Shown: positions 52,688 through 62,093, numbered from the stretch's first letter. The stretch is DNA of 64,000 bases from Salegentibacter holothuriorum (GCF_900168045.1 NZ_FUYY01000001.1:372001-436000), one strand, 5' to 3'. Notes: generated by a model from the letters alone, not told the origin. A program made the numbers and translations.

Positions 52688-52718
52688 TTTATCTTGTAAT
52701 TATGATATTTTATGTTTA
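52688..52718 (+). promoter_or_regulatory. Probable promoter of the LytTR regulator gene
   Basis: TTTA at 52688-52691 and TATGTTTA at 52711-52718 with a 19-base spacer. Transcription would begin near 52724, past the TTG that opens the longest frame at 52722, so the GTG at 52746 is the likely start. Confidence 0.45.
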
Positions 52719-52745
52719 ATATTGTTTCTACTTAACCTAACTACC

Positions 52746-53459
52746 GTGGAAGAAATTTTACTCAAATGCCTTGTTGTTGACGATTCCAGCTTACAGCGTT
52801 TATCTATTGTAAAGCTGATTAAAGATCATGCTAACCTTAAACTTGTAGCAGAATACAACAATGCCATTGAAACTAAAAATGGTCTTCTTGATAATGAAAT
52901 CGATTTAATATTTCTTGATATTGAAATGCCTGTATTAACAGGTTTTGAACTTTTAGACGATCTTCCTAATAAACCACAAATTATCTTTGTTACCGGGAAA
53001 ACACAATATGCTTTTAAGGCTTTTGATTATGATGCGGTAGATTACATTCATAAGCCAGTAACTAAAGAGCGTTTTAACAACGCGGTTAATAAAGCGATAA
53101 ATCTTTATAAATTAAAGCATCAAATCGCTGCAGCTCCAGAGGATGACGACTATATTTTTGTAAAAAGCAACCTCAAAAACCGAAAGGTTTTTCTAAACAA
53201 ATTAAAGTACATCCAGGCTTTAGGAGATTATGTGAAATTTGTTACCGAAAAAGAAAATTTTGTGGTGCTCGCTACCATGAAATCTTTTGAAGAACAATTA
53301 CCTAACGATAAATTTCTTAGAACACATAAATCATATATAGTAAACCTAGATAAAATTGAGCGTTACAATTCTAAGAACATTGAGATTGATAAGCAAAAAT
53401 TACCGCTTAGTCGCCATAAGAAAACCAATCTAGTTGAAGCTCTAAGTGCTATTCAGTAA
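52746..53459 (+). CDS. LytTR-family response regulator
   Basis: Two-domain regulator of 237 residues from the GTG at 52746. Receiver with VVDDSS at the start, phosphorylation site D58 in LIFLDIEMP, and the switch KPVTKERF; LytTR DNA-binding domain from about residue 135 (VKSNLKNRKVFLNKLKYIQA, FLRTHKSYIVNLDKIERYN). No histidine kinase is adjacent, so it is an orphan here; the LytS-type kinase usual for the pair must be elsewhere. DNA target unknown. Confidence 0.93.
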   Translation: MEEILLKCLVVDDSSLQRLSIVKLIKDHANLKLVAEYNNAIETKNGLLDNEIDLIFLDIEMPVLTGFELLDDLPNKPQIIFVTGKTQYAFKAFDYDAVDYIHKPVTKERFNNAVNKAINLYKLKHQIAAAPEDDDYIFVKSNLKNRKVFLNKLKYIQALGDYVKFVTEKENFVVLATMKSFEEQLPNDKFLRTHKSYIVNLDKIERYNSKNIEIDKQKLPLSRHKKTNLVEALSAIQ

Positions 53460-53493
53460 AATAATTTACTTCCCACGCAATTACCTTATCATC

Positions 53494-53514
53494 AACCTGA
53501 ACTATTTTCAGGTT
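53494..53514 (+). terminator. Possible weak terminator
   Basis: AACCTGAA-CTATT-TTCAGGTT followed by TTAACTTG, 35 bases past the LytTR stop. The stretch to 53570 also resembles the ends of the R2 repeat, so it may be repeat DNA rather than a terminator. Confidence 0.4.
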
Positions 53515-53582
53515 TTAACTTGTTACCAAAATAGATCCTAAAACAAGTTCGGGATAACATTCAAAAAAAGCCAGTCTAATTT

Positions 53583-56036
53583 TTATATAGGATCTACATT
53601 AATTACCACTTTTACGCTTCTAAAAGCTCCAATAGCTCTAAAGCTTTCCATAATTCGCTGTAACACTTGTTTTGTTTTCCCTAAAGACTGCTGCTGCGGA
53701 ATTTTAAGTAAAATATTCTTATAATATTCATTTCTAATTCGCGAAACGGGAGGAAACTCCGGCCCCAAAACATTTTCCTTAAAAACGTTTTTCATCCCTT
53801 TAGCTAACCACTCGGCACCATCATTTGTTTTAGAGAAATCCCGGCATTTTAATGTTATTCTAATCAATCGGTAAAATGGCGGATACTTATAATTGTAGCG
53901 TTCTTCTAATTGATCCTTATACATCCCCCCATAATCTCCCATAGAAACTTGCTGTATTATTTGATGATGCGGGTTATAGCTCTGAATCAAAACTTTACCA
54001 CGCTTCTTTGTTCTCCCTGCTCTACCCGCTACCTGGAGCATCAGTTGAAAACTGCGTTCGTGGGCTCTAAAATCGGGGAAATTCAACAAATTATCGGCAT
54101 TCATTATTCCCACCAGGTTTACTTTCCTAAAATCAAGCCCTTTAGTTAGCATTTGCGTACCTATTAAAATATCTATTTCCTGTTGCTCAAAAGCATTGAT
54201 CAATTTTTCGTAAGCATATTTCCCCCGAGTAGTATCCTGATCCATTCTCGCCGTTTTATAATCAGGGAAAATAGCTTTCAACTCGGTTTCAATTTGTTCA
54301 GTTCCGAAACCTTTAGTGGTGATTTCAGGACTATCACAGGCCATACATTTTTTTTGCATTGCTATATGATAACCACAATAATGACAACGTAACTGGTTAT
54401 TATGGCTGTGATAAGTTAAACTTACGTCACAATTAGGGCATTGAGGAGAATGCCCGCAAGTATTGCATTCCAGGACCGGAGAAAATCCTCTTCGATTTTG
54501 AAACAAGATTACCTGCTCTCCAACATCCAGCGTCTCTTTAATTTCAGCGAGCATTCTATCAGAAAAATGCCCTTTCATCTCCTTCTTCTTATATTTGGTT
54601 TTTATATCTACAATTTCAATTTCGGGCTCCAGAACATCACCATATCTGCGATTTAATTCTACAAAAGCATATTTATGATGTTGAGCATTAAAATAAGACT
54701 CTAATGAAGGTGTTGCCGATCCCAATATGGTTTTTGCTTTGAATAAATTCGCCAAAACTACCGCAGCATCCCGGGCGTGATAGCGCGGTGCGGGATCAAA
54801 TTGCTTAAACGAAGTTTCGTGCTCTTCATCTACTACAACCAATCCTAAATTAGCAAAAGGCAAAAATATTGAAGATCTCGCTCCTATTACTATACGCGCT
54901 TTTTCTGAATTTTCTAAAATATGTTGGTACACCTCCACCCTTTCGTTTACCGAATATTTGCTGTGATAAACTAAAACTTTATCGCCAAAATAGGCTCGAA
55001 GTCTTTCTATTAACTGAGTGGTTAAAGCAATTTCTGGCAAAACATAAAGTGCCTGCTGGCCATTTTCAATAACCTTTTCTATCAGTTTTATATAAATCTC
55101 TGTTTTTCCTGAGGAAGTAATTCCATGAAATAGACAAACATTTTGTTCTTGTAATCCGGCTTCTATTTCTAAAAAAGCTTGATTTTGAATTTCACTTAAC
55201 TGAATCCCGGTTTGAAAAGATTCCCCTGAGAAAGTAACCCTATCAGTTTTTTCGTAAAACTCCTCGAGAATTTCTTTTTTGATAAGGCTTTTAATAATTG
55301 CGGCTGAAACGCCAGATTTATCACTTAAGTCTTTTACCTTTAAAGGTTTCTTATGCTGTGCTTTAATACTGAAAAAACTCAATAAAGCTTCTTTCTGTTT
55401 TGGTGCTTTTTCCAATTCATCAAGAAGCTGATGCATTTTAGTTTCATCATCATATTCAGCATTTAATCTAACATAGCGTATTTTTTTGGGTTTATACTGT
55501 TCATAAATCTCCTGATTAAGCACCACCAATCCTTTTTGCACAAGTTGATTAATAACAGGTAATACATTTTTTTTATCTAGAATTTTCATAACCTCCTGGA
55601 TCTTTATTGAAGATTGCCGTTGTAAAGCTTCTATTACCAGGTATTCTTCATCTTCTAATTCGGCTTCTTCAATATTCGCATCTTTGGTGAGTTGCACAAT
55701 ACTTTCGCTTTCCAATAAAAAAGCACCAGGCAAGGCCGCCTTTAAAACCTCCCCTTCAGCGCACATATAATAAGACGCGATCCAGGCCCAAAATTTTAAT
55801 TGATGCTCAGTAATTAAAGAAGTTTTATCTAAAATCTGATTTATAGGTTTAGCCTCATAAACCTGTGGTGGATTTTGATGAATTGCAGCGGTAATGGCGG
55901 TGTAAACTTTAGATTTACCAAATGGTACAGCTACACGCATTCCCTTTTTTAAAAAATTAGCTTCTGCTTTAGAAATTGCATATGTAAAACGCTTTTGCAG
56001 CGGCAATGGTAAAATAACATCTATAAAATACGACAT
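53583..56036 (-). CDS. priA: Primosomal protein N' (replication restart helicase)
   Basis: Helicase of 817 residues that reloads the replisome at stalled forks. Walker A FHGITSSGKTEIYIKL near residue 305, DEEH in VVVDEEHETSFKQFDP near 405, the zinc cysteines in ECNTCGHSPQCPNCDVSL and LRCHYCGYH and KKCMACDSP near 520-560, and helicase motifs V and VI (GTQMLTKGLDF, QVAGRAGRTKKRG). N-terminal DNA-binding domain present (ADVILPLPLQKRFTYAI-type start). Complete and typical. Confidence 0.96.
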   Translation of the reverse strand: MSYFIDVILPLPLQKRFTYAISKAEANFLKKGMRVAVPFGKSKVYTAITAAIHQNPPQVYEAKPINQILDKTSLITEHQLKFWAWIASYYMCAEGEVLKAALPGAFLLESESIVQLTKDANIEEAELEDEEYLVIEALQRQSSIKIQEVMKILDKKNVLPVINQLVQKGLVVLNQEIYEQYKPKKIRYVRLNAEYDDETKMHQLLDELEKAPKQKEALLSFFSIKAQHKKPLKVKDLSDKSGVSAAIIKSLIKKEILEEFYEKTDRVTFSGESFQTGIQLSEIQNQAFLEIEAGLQEQNVCLFHGITSSGKTEIYIKLIEKVIENGQQALYVLPEIALTTQLIERLRAYFGDKVLVYHSKYSVNERVEVYQHILENSEKARIVIGARSSIFLPFANLGLVVVDEEHETSFKQFDPAPRYHARDAAVVLANLFKAKTILGSATPSLESYFNAQHHKYAFVELNRRYGDVLEPEIEIVDIKTKYKKKEMKGHFSDRMLAEIKETLDVGEQVILFQNRRGFSPVLECNTCGHSPQCPNCDVSLTYHSHNNQLRCHYCGYHIAMQKKCMACDSPEITTKGFGTEQIETELKAIFPDYKTARMDQDTTRGKYAYEKLINAFEQQEIDILIGTQMLTKGLDFRKVNLVGIMNADNLLNFPDFRAHERSFQLMLQVAGRAGRTKKRGKVLIQSYNPHHQIIQQVSMGDYGGMYKDQLEERYNYKYPPFYRLIRITLKCRDFSKTNDGAEWLAKGMKNVFKENVLGPEFPPVSRIRNEYYKNILLKIPQQQSLGKTKQVLQRIMESFRAIGAFRSVKVVINVDPI

Positions 56037-56047
56037 ATCTACTAAAG

Positions 56048-56150
56048 TAAATTACCTCGCGGAAAGCCCAGGAGGCATTAAATGGATTTTTTTTGAAAGC
56101 GAGGCAGGCCCCGGAATATTAAAATTTTGATTCCGGAGTAAAATACTCCA
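56048..56150 (+). repeat. R1 repeat copy 4, upstream of priA
   Basis: ATTACCTCGCGGAAAGCCCA, GGCATTAAATGGATT, GCGAGGCAGGCCCCGGAATA and a 3' block CCGGAGTAAAA. The hairpin block is changed (TTGATTCCGGAG in place of CTCGATTATCGAG). The hairpin end faces away from priA. Confidence 0.6.
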
Positions 56151-56244
56151 GAAAAAACCACATGGCATAAAGTTGAAAAAATAAATATTATAATTTAAGC
56201 TTAAGCACTATAAATCTTATTGGTGCGTAAGTTTATTCAAAAAT

Positions 56245-56274
56245 AAAAACCATCCTTAAAAAAGAATGGCTTTT
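56245..56274 (-). terminator. Terminator of the nadC-yihY-CHI-DUF2147 operon
   Basis: On the minus strand AGCCATTC-TTTTTTAA-GGATGGTTTTTATTTTT: a six-pair stem with one G-T pair and a T-rich tail, 25 bases past the DUF2147 stop. Confidence 0.7.
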
Positions 56275-56298
56275 ACAGTATTTAATTTCTTAGAAAAT

Positions 56299-56736
56299 TT
56301 ATTCGGCGCGTTCCCAAACTTTAGTCTTATAGAAAAAAGCGATATATCCACGAACGTTAAGCTTATCGGGGTGTTCCTCATTTACCCAAATTTTCCCTTT
56401 ATATTCTTTTCCAGATTTTGGGTCAATTAAAGTACCATCTACATATTCGTCACCTTCTTTTTTAAAATCACGAATAACGTTTAGGCCTTCTATAGGCTGA
56501 TTTTTAAGTTTCCCCGGGCACTCGGTGCATTTACGATCACGATGCTCTTCTTTGGTAATTCTTATTACTTTACCATGAACGGCATCATCTTTTTCATAAA
56601 TCTCTACAATAGAATTTACACGACCGGCATCATTAACTACTTTCCATTTCCCAAAAACTTCCTGGGCCTGCAGTCCTGAAGATATCAGGATAGATCCAAA
56701 AAATAATAGATTAAGTAGGTTAAATTTTATTCTCAT
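56299..56736 (-). CDS. DUF2147 family exported protein
   Basis: Protein of 145 residues; signal peptide ending SSGLQAQ at about residue 24, then the lipocalin-like DUF2147 domain: EVFGKWKVVNDAGRVNSIVE, CTECPGKLKNQPIEG and the closing KLNVRGYIAFFYKTKVWERA. The family is periplasmic and its ligand is unknown. Last gene of an operon with a chalcone isomerase-like gene 11 bp upstream. Confidence 0.92.
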   Translation of the reverse strand: MRIKFNLLNLLFFGSILISSGLQAQEVFGKWKVVNDAGRVNSIVEIYEKDDAVHGKVIRITKEEHRDRKCTECPGKLKNQPIEGLNVIRDFKKEGDEYVDGTLIDPKSGKEYKGKIWVNEEHPDKLNVRGYIAFFYKTKVWERAE

Positions 56737-56747
56737 TATCTCAAAAT

Positions 56748-57311
56748 TTATTGATTACCCAACATTCCCTTTTTTAGGTCTTTATCAGCCGGTTCATTAG
56801 AAAGCCATATTCCAAACAGAGCCTTCTTAAACTCCAACCCTTGAATAGTACCACTTTCTTTTCCATTTTTATAGATTACCGAACCTCTTTCAGGCAGATA
56901 AACAAGGTCAAAAATATCCCCTTTATTGATTTCATCTTCAAAAAAGCTGATAAATTTTTTGATCTCGGCAGAAATCGGTGCTGTCTTTCCACCGGTTGCA
57001 TTTTCAAAACCTTCATTTACCGCATCCATCATTCGTTCACTGGTAATCATTTTGGAAACTATGTGCAATTTGAGTGCCATGGCTTCATCTTTACTCATTA
57101 TTTCTGTTGCATTCCCAGATTTGGTTTTAAGATAGAGTCCGCCGGCATACATATCCATCCAGAATTTTTCTCTTACTCCCGCTCCATTAAGTACTAGTGT
57201 CTCAGAATCAAATTGCAAAGTATTGGGTAATGTGGCGTCACCTATTTCTGTTTGTGCTGAAATTGAGTTTAAGCCGAAAACGGCAACAAATAAAAAGAAT
57301 ATTGTTTTCAT
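56748..57311 (-). CDS. Chalcone isomerase-like exported protein
   Basis: Protein of 187 residues with a signal peptide ending SISAQ. The chalcone-isomerase-like fold is indicated by LNGAGVREKFWMDMYAGGLY near 42, AMALKLHIVSKMITSERMMD near 80 and LFGIWLSNEPADKDLKKGML at the end. Bacterial relatives bind fatty acids or other hydrophobic ligands rather than chalcones. It lies between yihY (25 bp) and the DUF2147 gene (11 bp), a combination I recall from other flavobacteria. Confidence 0.9.
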   Translation of the reverse strand: MKTIFFLFVAVFGLNSISAQTEIGDATLPNTLQFDSETLVLNGAGVREKFWMDMYAGGLYLKTKSGNATEIMSKDEAMALKLHIVSKMITSERMMDAVNEGFENATGGKTAPISAEIKKFISFFEDEINKGDIFDLVYLPERGSVIYKNGKESGTIQGLEFKKALFGIWLSNEPADKDLKKGMLGNQ

Positions 57312-57336
57312 GTTTATGTGGTTTTAGGTTGTTAAG

Positions 57337-58257
57337 TTATTTAATTTTTTTCTTCATTTTTATTAAAGATGCATTTAATTCAAAGCCTAATAGCAATATA
57401 TTAGAATTTAACCAGATATACACCATTAATATTAACAATGCACCAATCGAGCCATAAAGTTCGTTATAGGTAGAAAAATTTTCTATATACAACCCAAAAA
57501 GGTAAGTGAATATTAAAATTAAAAAAGTAGTAAAAAAAGCGCCTATAGAAAAGAATCGAGCCTGGCGTGCTTCTTTGGTTCCAAAATAATATAAAGTAGC
57601 TACTGCCGAATAAATGAGTAAAACAAAGACCAAATATTTAACAAAGGCGGCACTAAGCTCACTGAAGCCTATTCCTAAGTCATTAAAATCACTTATTGCA
57701 TAGGTTAAATAAACCGCCAATATTACGGTGAGCAATAAAAGTAAAGCCATAATAAGCGAAACCCCTACAGCTACCATATATTGCCTTAAAATTGATCTAT
57801 TGGCATTGGTGTGATAGGAAAATTCAAAACCGGTAAAGATTGCATTTATCCCATTGGTCATTAAAAAAATAGAAACAATAAACGCAATTGAAAGTAGTCC
57901 ACCCCGCGGAGTATTGGCTATATCCAGAAAAATATCATTAAAAAATTCTGAGGTATTTGGAGGTAACAAAGAATCCATAAACACCAGAAATTGCAGCTGA
58001 AAATCGTCTATAAAATTAATGTAAGGAATAAGATTAAGCATAAACAGCAAAAATGGAAAGAGGGCCATAAAAAAACTAAAAGCAATAGCACTTGCTCTGG
58101 TAGAGAAAGTTCCTTTTATAATTCCACTGGAATATATTTCCCAAAGATCGTAAAGCGATAAACCATCAAAGCCGGGCAAAATTATCCCTTTGGTTTTATT
58201 TTCCCACCAACTTGAAAATTGTTCTATTTTAGATAGAAGGGCTTTTTTGGGAGCCAT
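57337..58257 (-). CDS. YihY/virulence factor BrkB family membrane protein (copy 2)
   Basis: Inner-membrane protein of 306 residues with about six helices: ASAIAFSFFMALFPFLLFML near residue 61, FIVSIFLMTNGINAIFTGFE near 122 and YGSIGALLILMVYIWLNSNI near 272. Same family as the protein at 9659-10561, with the same YGSI..LLLG end motif. It follows nadC with a 4-bp gap. Family function unknown. Confidence 0.93.
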   Translation of the reverse strand: MAPKKALLSKIEQFSSWWENKTKGIILPGFDGLSLYDLWEIYSSGIIKGTFSTRASAIAFSFFMALFPFLLFMLNLIPYINFIDDFQLQFLVFMDSLLPPNTSEFFNDIFLDIANTPRGGLLSIAFIVSIFLMTNGINAIFTGFEFSYHTNANRSILRQYMVAVGVSLIMALLLLLTVILAVYLTYAISDFNDLGIGFSELSAAFVKYLVFVLLIYSAVATLYYFGTKEARQARFFSIGAFFTTFLILIFTYLFGLYIENFSTYNELYGSIGALLILMVYIWLNSNILLLGFELNASLIKMKKKIK

Positions 58258-58261
58258 ACAT

Positions 58262-59125
58262 TTATATTGCTTTTAAACTGAGATCTAAATTATAAACCGA
58301 ATGGGTTAATGCACCACTGGAAATATAATCTACACCACACTCTGCATATTTTCGAGCGGTATCAAGGGTAATTCCTCCGCTAGATTCTGTTAAGCAACTA
58401 CCATTTATAAGTTTTACCGCCTGTCTTGTATCTTCGTAATTAAAGTTATCTATTAAAATACGATAAACACCAACGCTCTTTAGAATTTCTTCAATTTCCT
58501 TTAAATTTCTTGCTTCTACAATAATTTTAAGATCAAGTTGATTTTCTTTAAGATAAGCTTTGGTTTTATTTATAGCTTTTGTAATTCCACCGGCAAAATC
58601 AATATGGTTGTCTTTTAGCATAATCATATCATATAGTGCAAACCTGTGATTTTCTCCTCCTCCTATTTTTACCGCCCATTTTTCCAAAGCTCTAATACCG
58701 GGAGTTGTTTTTCTGGTATCTAATATTTTGGTATTTGTACCTTCTAATTTTTGAACGAAAGTATTGGTTTTTGTAGCGATAGCGCTCATCCTTTGCATCG
58801 CATTCAAAACTAGCCTTTCAGCTTTTAATATAGATTGCGAACTTCCTTCAACATAAAAAGCTACATTACCACGTTCTATAGTTTCTCCATCCTTAATTAA
58901 AACTTCAACTTTTAATTTTGGATCTACTTTTTCAAAAACTTTCAGGGCAAAATCAACTCCGGCAATAATCCCTTTATCTTTCACTAATAATTTCGCTTTA
59001 CCTTTAGCTTCAGCAGGTATACAAGCTAAAGAGCTATAATCCCCATCTCCAACGTCTTCCCTAATAGCGTTTTCTATAATAAAATCTATTTCTTTTTCAA
59101 ATTCTACTTTTGAGATCATTTTCAA
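58262..59125 (-). CDS. nadC: Quinolinate phosphoribosyltransferase (nicotinate-nucleotide pyrophosphorylase, decarboxylating)
   Basis: Converts quinolinate and PRPP to nicotinate mononucleotide, the third step of de novo NAD synthesis; 287 residues. Motifs: AIREDVGDGDYSSLAC near 17, ILDTRKTTPGIRALEKWAVK near 130, GGGENHRFALYDMIMLKDNH near 151 and the C-terminal LTESSGGITLDTARKYAECG near 247. Together with nadA and nadB the complete route from aspartate is encoded in this window, in two separate places. Confidence 0.96.
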   Translation of the reverse strand: MKMISKVEFEKEIDFIIENAIREDVGDGDYSSLACIPAEAKGKAKLLVKDKGIIAGVDFALKVFEKVDPKLKVEVLIKDGETIERGNVAFYVEGSSQSILKAERLVLNAMQRMSAIATKTNTFVQKLEGTNTKILDTRKTTPGIRALEKWAVKIGGGENHRFALYDMIMLKDNHIDFAGGITKAINKTKAYLKENQLDLKIIVEARNLKEIEEILKSVGVYRILIDNFNYEDTRQAVKLINGSCLTESSGGITLDTARKYAECGVDYISSGALTHSVYNLDLSLKAI

Positions 59126-59137
59126 TACTTATTTTTG
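59109..59137 (+). promoter_or_regulatory. Promoter of rlmH-rdgB
   Basis: TTTG at 59109-59112 and TATTTTTG at 59130-59137, spacer 17: a full consensus match. The -33 box lies inside the first codons of the divergent nadC gene. Confidence 0.65.
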
Positions 59138-59170
59138 TAAATGTAGCAAAGTCTGCTTAAAATCTACCGA

Positions 59171-59644
59171 ATGACGATAAAATTACTCTGTATAGGAAAG
59201 ACCGATAATCGGGAGCTGAAGCAACTTATTGAGATCTATAAAAAACGTCTTCAATTTTATAATAAATTTGAAATTGATATTATTCCGGATCTTAAAAAGA
59301 CAAAAAACCTGGATGAAAAACAGCAAAAAGAGAAGGAAGGTGAATTAATTTTGGCTAAAATTCAGAATTCAGACTTTTTGGTGCTTTTAGATGAAAACGG
59401 AAAAGAGTTTTCTTCAGAATTATTTTCTGAATATATTCAAAAGCGATTAAACAGTGGGCTAAAGCAACTTATTTTTGTAATTGGCGGGCCTTATGGATTT
59501 TCTGAAGCAATTTATCACAGAGCAGATGCTAAAGTTGCACTTTCACAAATGACCTTTTCTCACCAAATGGTGAGGCTTTTTTTTACCGAACAACTTTATC
59601 GTGCTTTTACCATCTTAAAAAACGAACCCTATCATCACCGATAA
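59171..59644 (+). CDS. rlmH: 23S rRNA (pseudouridine1915-N3)-methyltransferase
   Basis: SPOUT methyltransferase of 157 residues that modifies helix 69 of 23S rRNA. Start IKLLCIGKTDNRELKQLIEI and end FVIGGPYGFSEAIYHRADAK with LSQMTFSHQMVRLFFTEQLY and NEPYHH; the GGPYG knot motif holds S-adenosylmethionine. Complete. rdgB follows 10 bp downstream. Confidence 0.97.
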   Translation: MTIKLLCIGKTDNRELKQLIEIYKKRLQFYNKFEIDIIPDLKKTKNLDEKQQKEKEGELILAKIQNSDFLVLLDENGKEFSSELFSEYIQKRLNSGLKQLIFVIGGPYGFSEAIYHRADAKVALSQMTFSHQMVRLFFTEQLYRAFTILKNEPYHHR

Positions 59645-59654
59645 AACATAACTT

Positions 59655-60227
59655 ATGGAACTTGTATTCGCCACACACAATAAAAATAAACTAGTAGAAA
59701 TAAAGGCTCTTTTACCACATTACATTAAACTTTTATCCTTAGACGATATAGGCTGCAGTGAAGATATTCCTGAAACCGCAGATACTATAGAAGGAAATGC
59801 TATTTTAAAAGCAGAATATGTTAGACATCGTTATGGCTATGATTGTTTTGCAGATGATACTGGTCTTGAGGTAGAGGCATTAAATGGAGAACCCGGTGTT
59901 TTCTCGGCCCGCTATGCCGGAGAGGCTAAAAATGACAGCGACAATGTGAATAAACTACTCAAGAATTTAGAAGGCAAAGAAAATAGAAATGCACAATTCA
60001 AGACGGCCATCGCATTAAATTTAAACGATAATCAAAATCTCTTTACCGGAATTTGCAAAGGAAAAATAATAGAGGAAAAACGTGGCGACCAGGGATTTGG
60101 TTACGATCCAATTTTTGCACCCGAGGGTTTCAAAAAAACATTTGCTGAAATGCGCTTAAGCGAAAAATCAGAAATTAGCCACCGGGGGATTGCCTTTAAG
60201 GAGCTAATAGCCTATCTTTCAAAATAA
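59655..60227 (+). CDS. rdgB: Non-canonical purine NTP pyrophosphatase (RdgB/HAM1)
   Basis: Removes ITP, dITP and XTP from nucleotide pools. 190 residues: start FATHNKNKLVEIKALL, DDTGLEVEALNGEPGVFSAR near residue 75, RGDQGFGYDPIFAPEGF near 150 and the end KSEISHRGIAFKEL. All family motifs are present. Probably cotranscribed with rlmH. Confidence 0.96.
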   Translation: MELVFATHNKNKLVEIKALLPHYIKLLSLDDIGCSEDIPETADTIEGNAILKAEYVRHRYGYDCFADDTGLEVEALNGEPGVFSARYAGEAKNDSDNVNKLLKNLEGKENRNAQFKTAIALNLNDNQNLFTGICKGKIIEEKRGDQGFGYDPIFAPEGFKKTFAEMRLSEKSEISHRGIAFKELIAYLSK

Positions 60228-60262
60228 AGGGAGTAGATAGGTGTATATTGCTATCTAAGCCG

Positions 60263-60270
60263 TACCTTTG
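60263..60270 (+). promoter_or_regulatory. Probable -7 box of the RNA helicase gene
   Basis: TACCTTTG, an exact match to TAnnTTTG, 20 bases before the start codon at 60291. The -33 region has no clear TTTG. Confidence 0.4.
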
Positions 60271-60290
60271 CCGCTTATTTAATTTTTTAT

Positions 60291-62084
60291 ATGAACAAAT
60301 TTGAACAATTAGGTTTAAACCCTTCTATTCTTAAAGCAGTCGAAGATATGGGTTTTACAGACCCAAGTGAAATACAGGAAAAAGCGATTCCTGTTTTACT
60401 AAATGAAGATACCGATATGGTGGCATTAGCCCAAACCGGTACAGGAAAGACAGCTGCTTTTGGATTCCCGCTTATCCAGAAAATAAACGTTAGTAAAAAA
60501 CATACTCAGGCATTAATTCTTTCACCAACCCGTGAACTTTGCCTACAAATTACCAACGAATTAAAAAATTACTCAAAGTTTGAAAAAGGTCTTACTCCTG
60601 TTGCTATCTATGGTGGCGCCAGTATTACAGACCAGGCAAGACAAATTGAAAGAGGAGCACAAATTATTGTAGCTACCCCGGGGCGTATGCAGGATATGAT
60701 TAATCGTAACCTGGTAGACATTTCTAAAATAGAATATTGTGTTTTAGATGAAGCAGATGAGATGCTAAATATGGGCTTCTTCGAAGACATTAAAGCAATA
60801 CTCTCTCATACCCCAAAAGAAAAGCATACCTGGTTATTTTCTGCAACTATGCCTAAAGAAGTTGCAACTATCGCTAAGAAATTTATGCGTACTCCTATTG
60901 AAATTACGGTAGGATCCAAAAACCAGGGAACTTCTAATGTTTCTCACGAATATTATCTTGTTAATTCAAGACAACGTTACGAAGCTTTAAAAAGACTGGC
61001 AGATGCCAATCCAGATATTTTTTCTGTAATTTTTTGTAGAACAAAGAGAGATACTCAAAAAGTAGCCGAAAAGCTTATTGAAGACGGGTACAGCGCTGCG
61101 GCATTGCACGGTGATCTTAGTCAGAACCAAAGAGATTTGGTGATGAAAAGCTTTAGAAGCAAGCAAATTCAAATGCTAGTAGCTACAGATGTTGCTGCTC
61201 GTGGAATTGACGTAGATGATATTACACACGTAATCAACTACCAGCTACCCGATGAAATTGAAACCTATACTCACCGAAGTGGCCGTACCGGTCGTGCTGG
61301 AAAGAGTGGTGTTTCAATGGTTATTGTGACTAAAAGTGAAATGCGTAAAATAAAAAGTATTGAGCGTATTATTCAGCAAAAATTTGAGCAAAAAGATATT
61401 CCTGATGGAATGGAAATTTGCCGCGTACAGCTGTTTCACTTGGCAAACGATATTAAGGAGACAAAAATAAATCACGACATAGATTCGTATTTGCCTGCAA
61501 TTAATGAAGTATTGGAAGATTTTACTAAAGAAGAGCTTATTAAAAAGTTCTTTTCTGTAGAATTCACTCGCTTCTTTAATTATTATAAGAATTCTGAAGG
61601 AATTAACTCTCCCTCTGCTCCTGCAGATGGTGGTGGTTCTGGAGATTCAACACGCTACTTTATCAATGTAGGCGCAAAAGACGATTTTGATTGGATGAGC
61701 CTTAAAGATTTTCTTAAAGCAACTCTAGATCTGGGTCGTGACGATGTTTATAAAGTTGATGTTAAGGATAGCTTCTCTTTCTTTAATACCGATGCTAAAA
61801 ATACGGAGACGGTTTTAAGTACTTTTAAGGACTTTAAACATCAAGGCAGATTTATTAATGTTGAAGAAACTACAGATACCGGCGGACGTGGAAAACGCGG
61901 CGGCGGTGGGGGTGGCGGCCGTAAAGGTGGAAAATTCAACAAAGGCGGCGGCAAACCAGATTTTAAAGGTGGTGGTCGCAGACGCTCAGACGATTTTAAA
62001 GGTGGTTCGGGAAGAGGAAAAAAATCCGGTAACCGAAGCAAAAACGTAGAGAGTTCTATTAAAAGAAGACGCAATAAAAATTAA
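60291..62084 (+). CDS. DEAD-box RNA helicase with DbpA-like domain and Gly/Arg-rich tail
   Basis: ATP-dependent RNA helicase of 597 residues. Q motif, AQTGTGKTAAFG near residue 46, PTRELCLQI, DEADEMLNMGFF near 152, SAT, ATDVAARGIDVDDITH and HRSGRTGRAGKSG near 324. A C-terminal RNA-binding (DbpA-type) domain spans about 455-530 (RYFINVGAKDDFDWMSLKDF). The tail is Gly/Lys/Arg-rich (GGGGGGRKGGKFNKGGGK), as in cold-shock DEAD proteins (CsdA/DeaD-like). Role in ribosome assembly or cold growth inferred. A 15-bp perfect inverted repeat follows. Confidence 0.95.
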   Translation: MNKFEQLGLNPSILKAVEDMGFTDPSEIQEKAIPVLLNEDTDMVALAQTGTGKTAAFGFPLIQKINVSKKHTQALILSPTRELCLQITNELKNYSKFEKGLTPVAIYGGASITDQARQIERGAQIIVATPGRMQDMINRNLVDISKIEYCVLDEADEMLNMGFFEDIKAILSHTPKEKHTWLFSATMPKEVATIAKKFMRTPIEITVGSKNQGTSNVSHEYYLVNSRQRYEALKRLADANPDIFSVIFCRTKRDTQKVAEKLIEDGYSAAALHGDLSQNQRDLVMKSFRSKQIQMLVATDVAARGIDVDDITHVINYQLPDEIETYTHRSGRTGRAGKSGVSMVIVTKSEMRKIKSIERIIQQKFEQKDIPDGMEICRVQLFHLANDIKETKINHDIDSYLPAINEVLEDFTKEELIKKFFSVEFTRFFNYYKNSEGINSPSAPADGGGSGDSTRYFINVGAKDDFDWMSLKDFLKATLDLGRDDVYKVDVKDSFSFFNTDAKNTETVLSTFKDFKHQGRFINVEETTDTGGRGKRGGGGGGGRKGGKFNKGGGKPDFKGGGRRRSDDFKGGSGRGKKSGNRSKNVESSIKRRRNKN

Positions 62085-62093
62085 ATTTACATC

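Noticed and set aside
53910-55072. Several plus-strand frames opposite priA (53910-54149, 54183-54392, 54441-54656, 54869-55072)
   Set aside because: They are shadows of the conserved priA coding sequence.
61841-62074. Proline-rich minus-strand frame opposite the helicase tail
   Set aside because: It results from the Gly-rich codons of the helicase tail read on the other strand.
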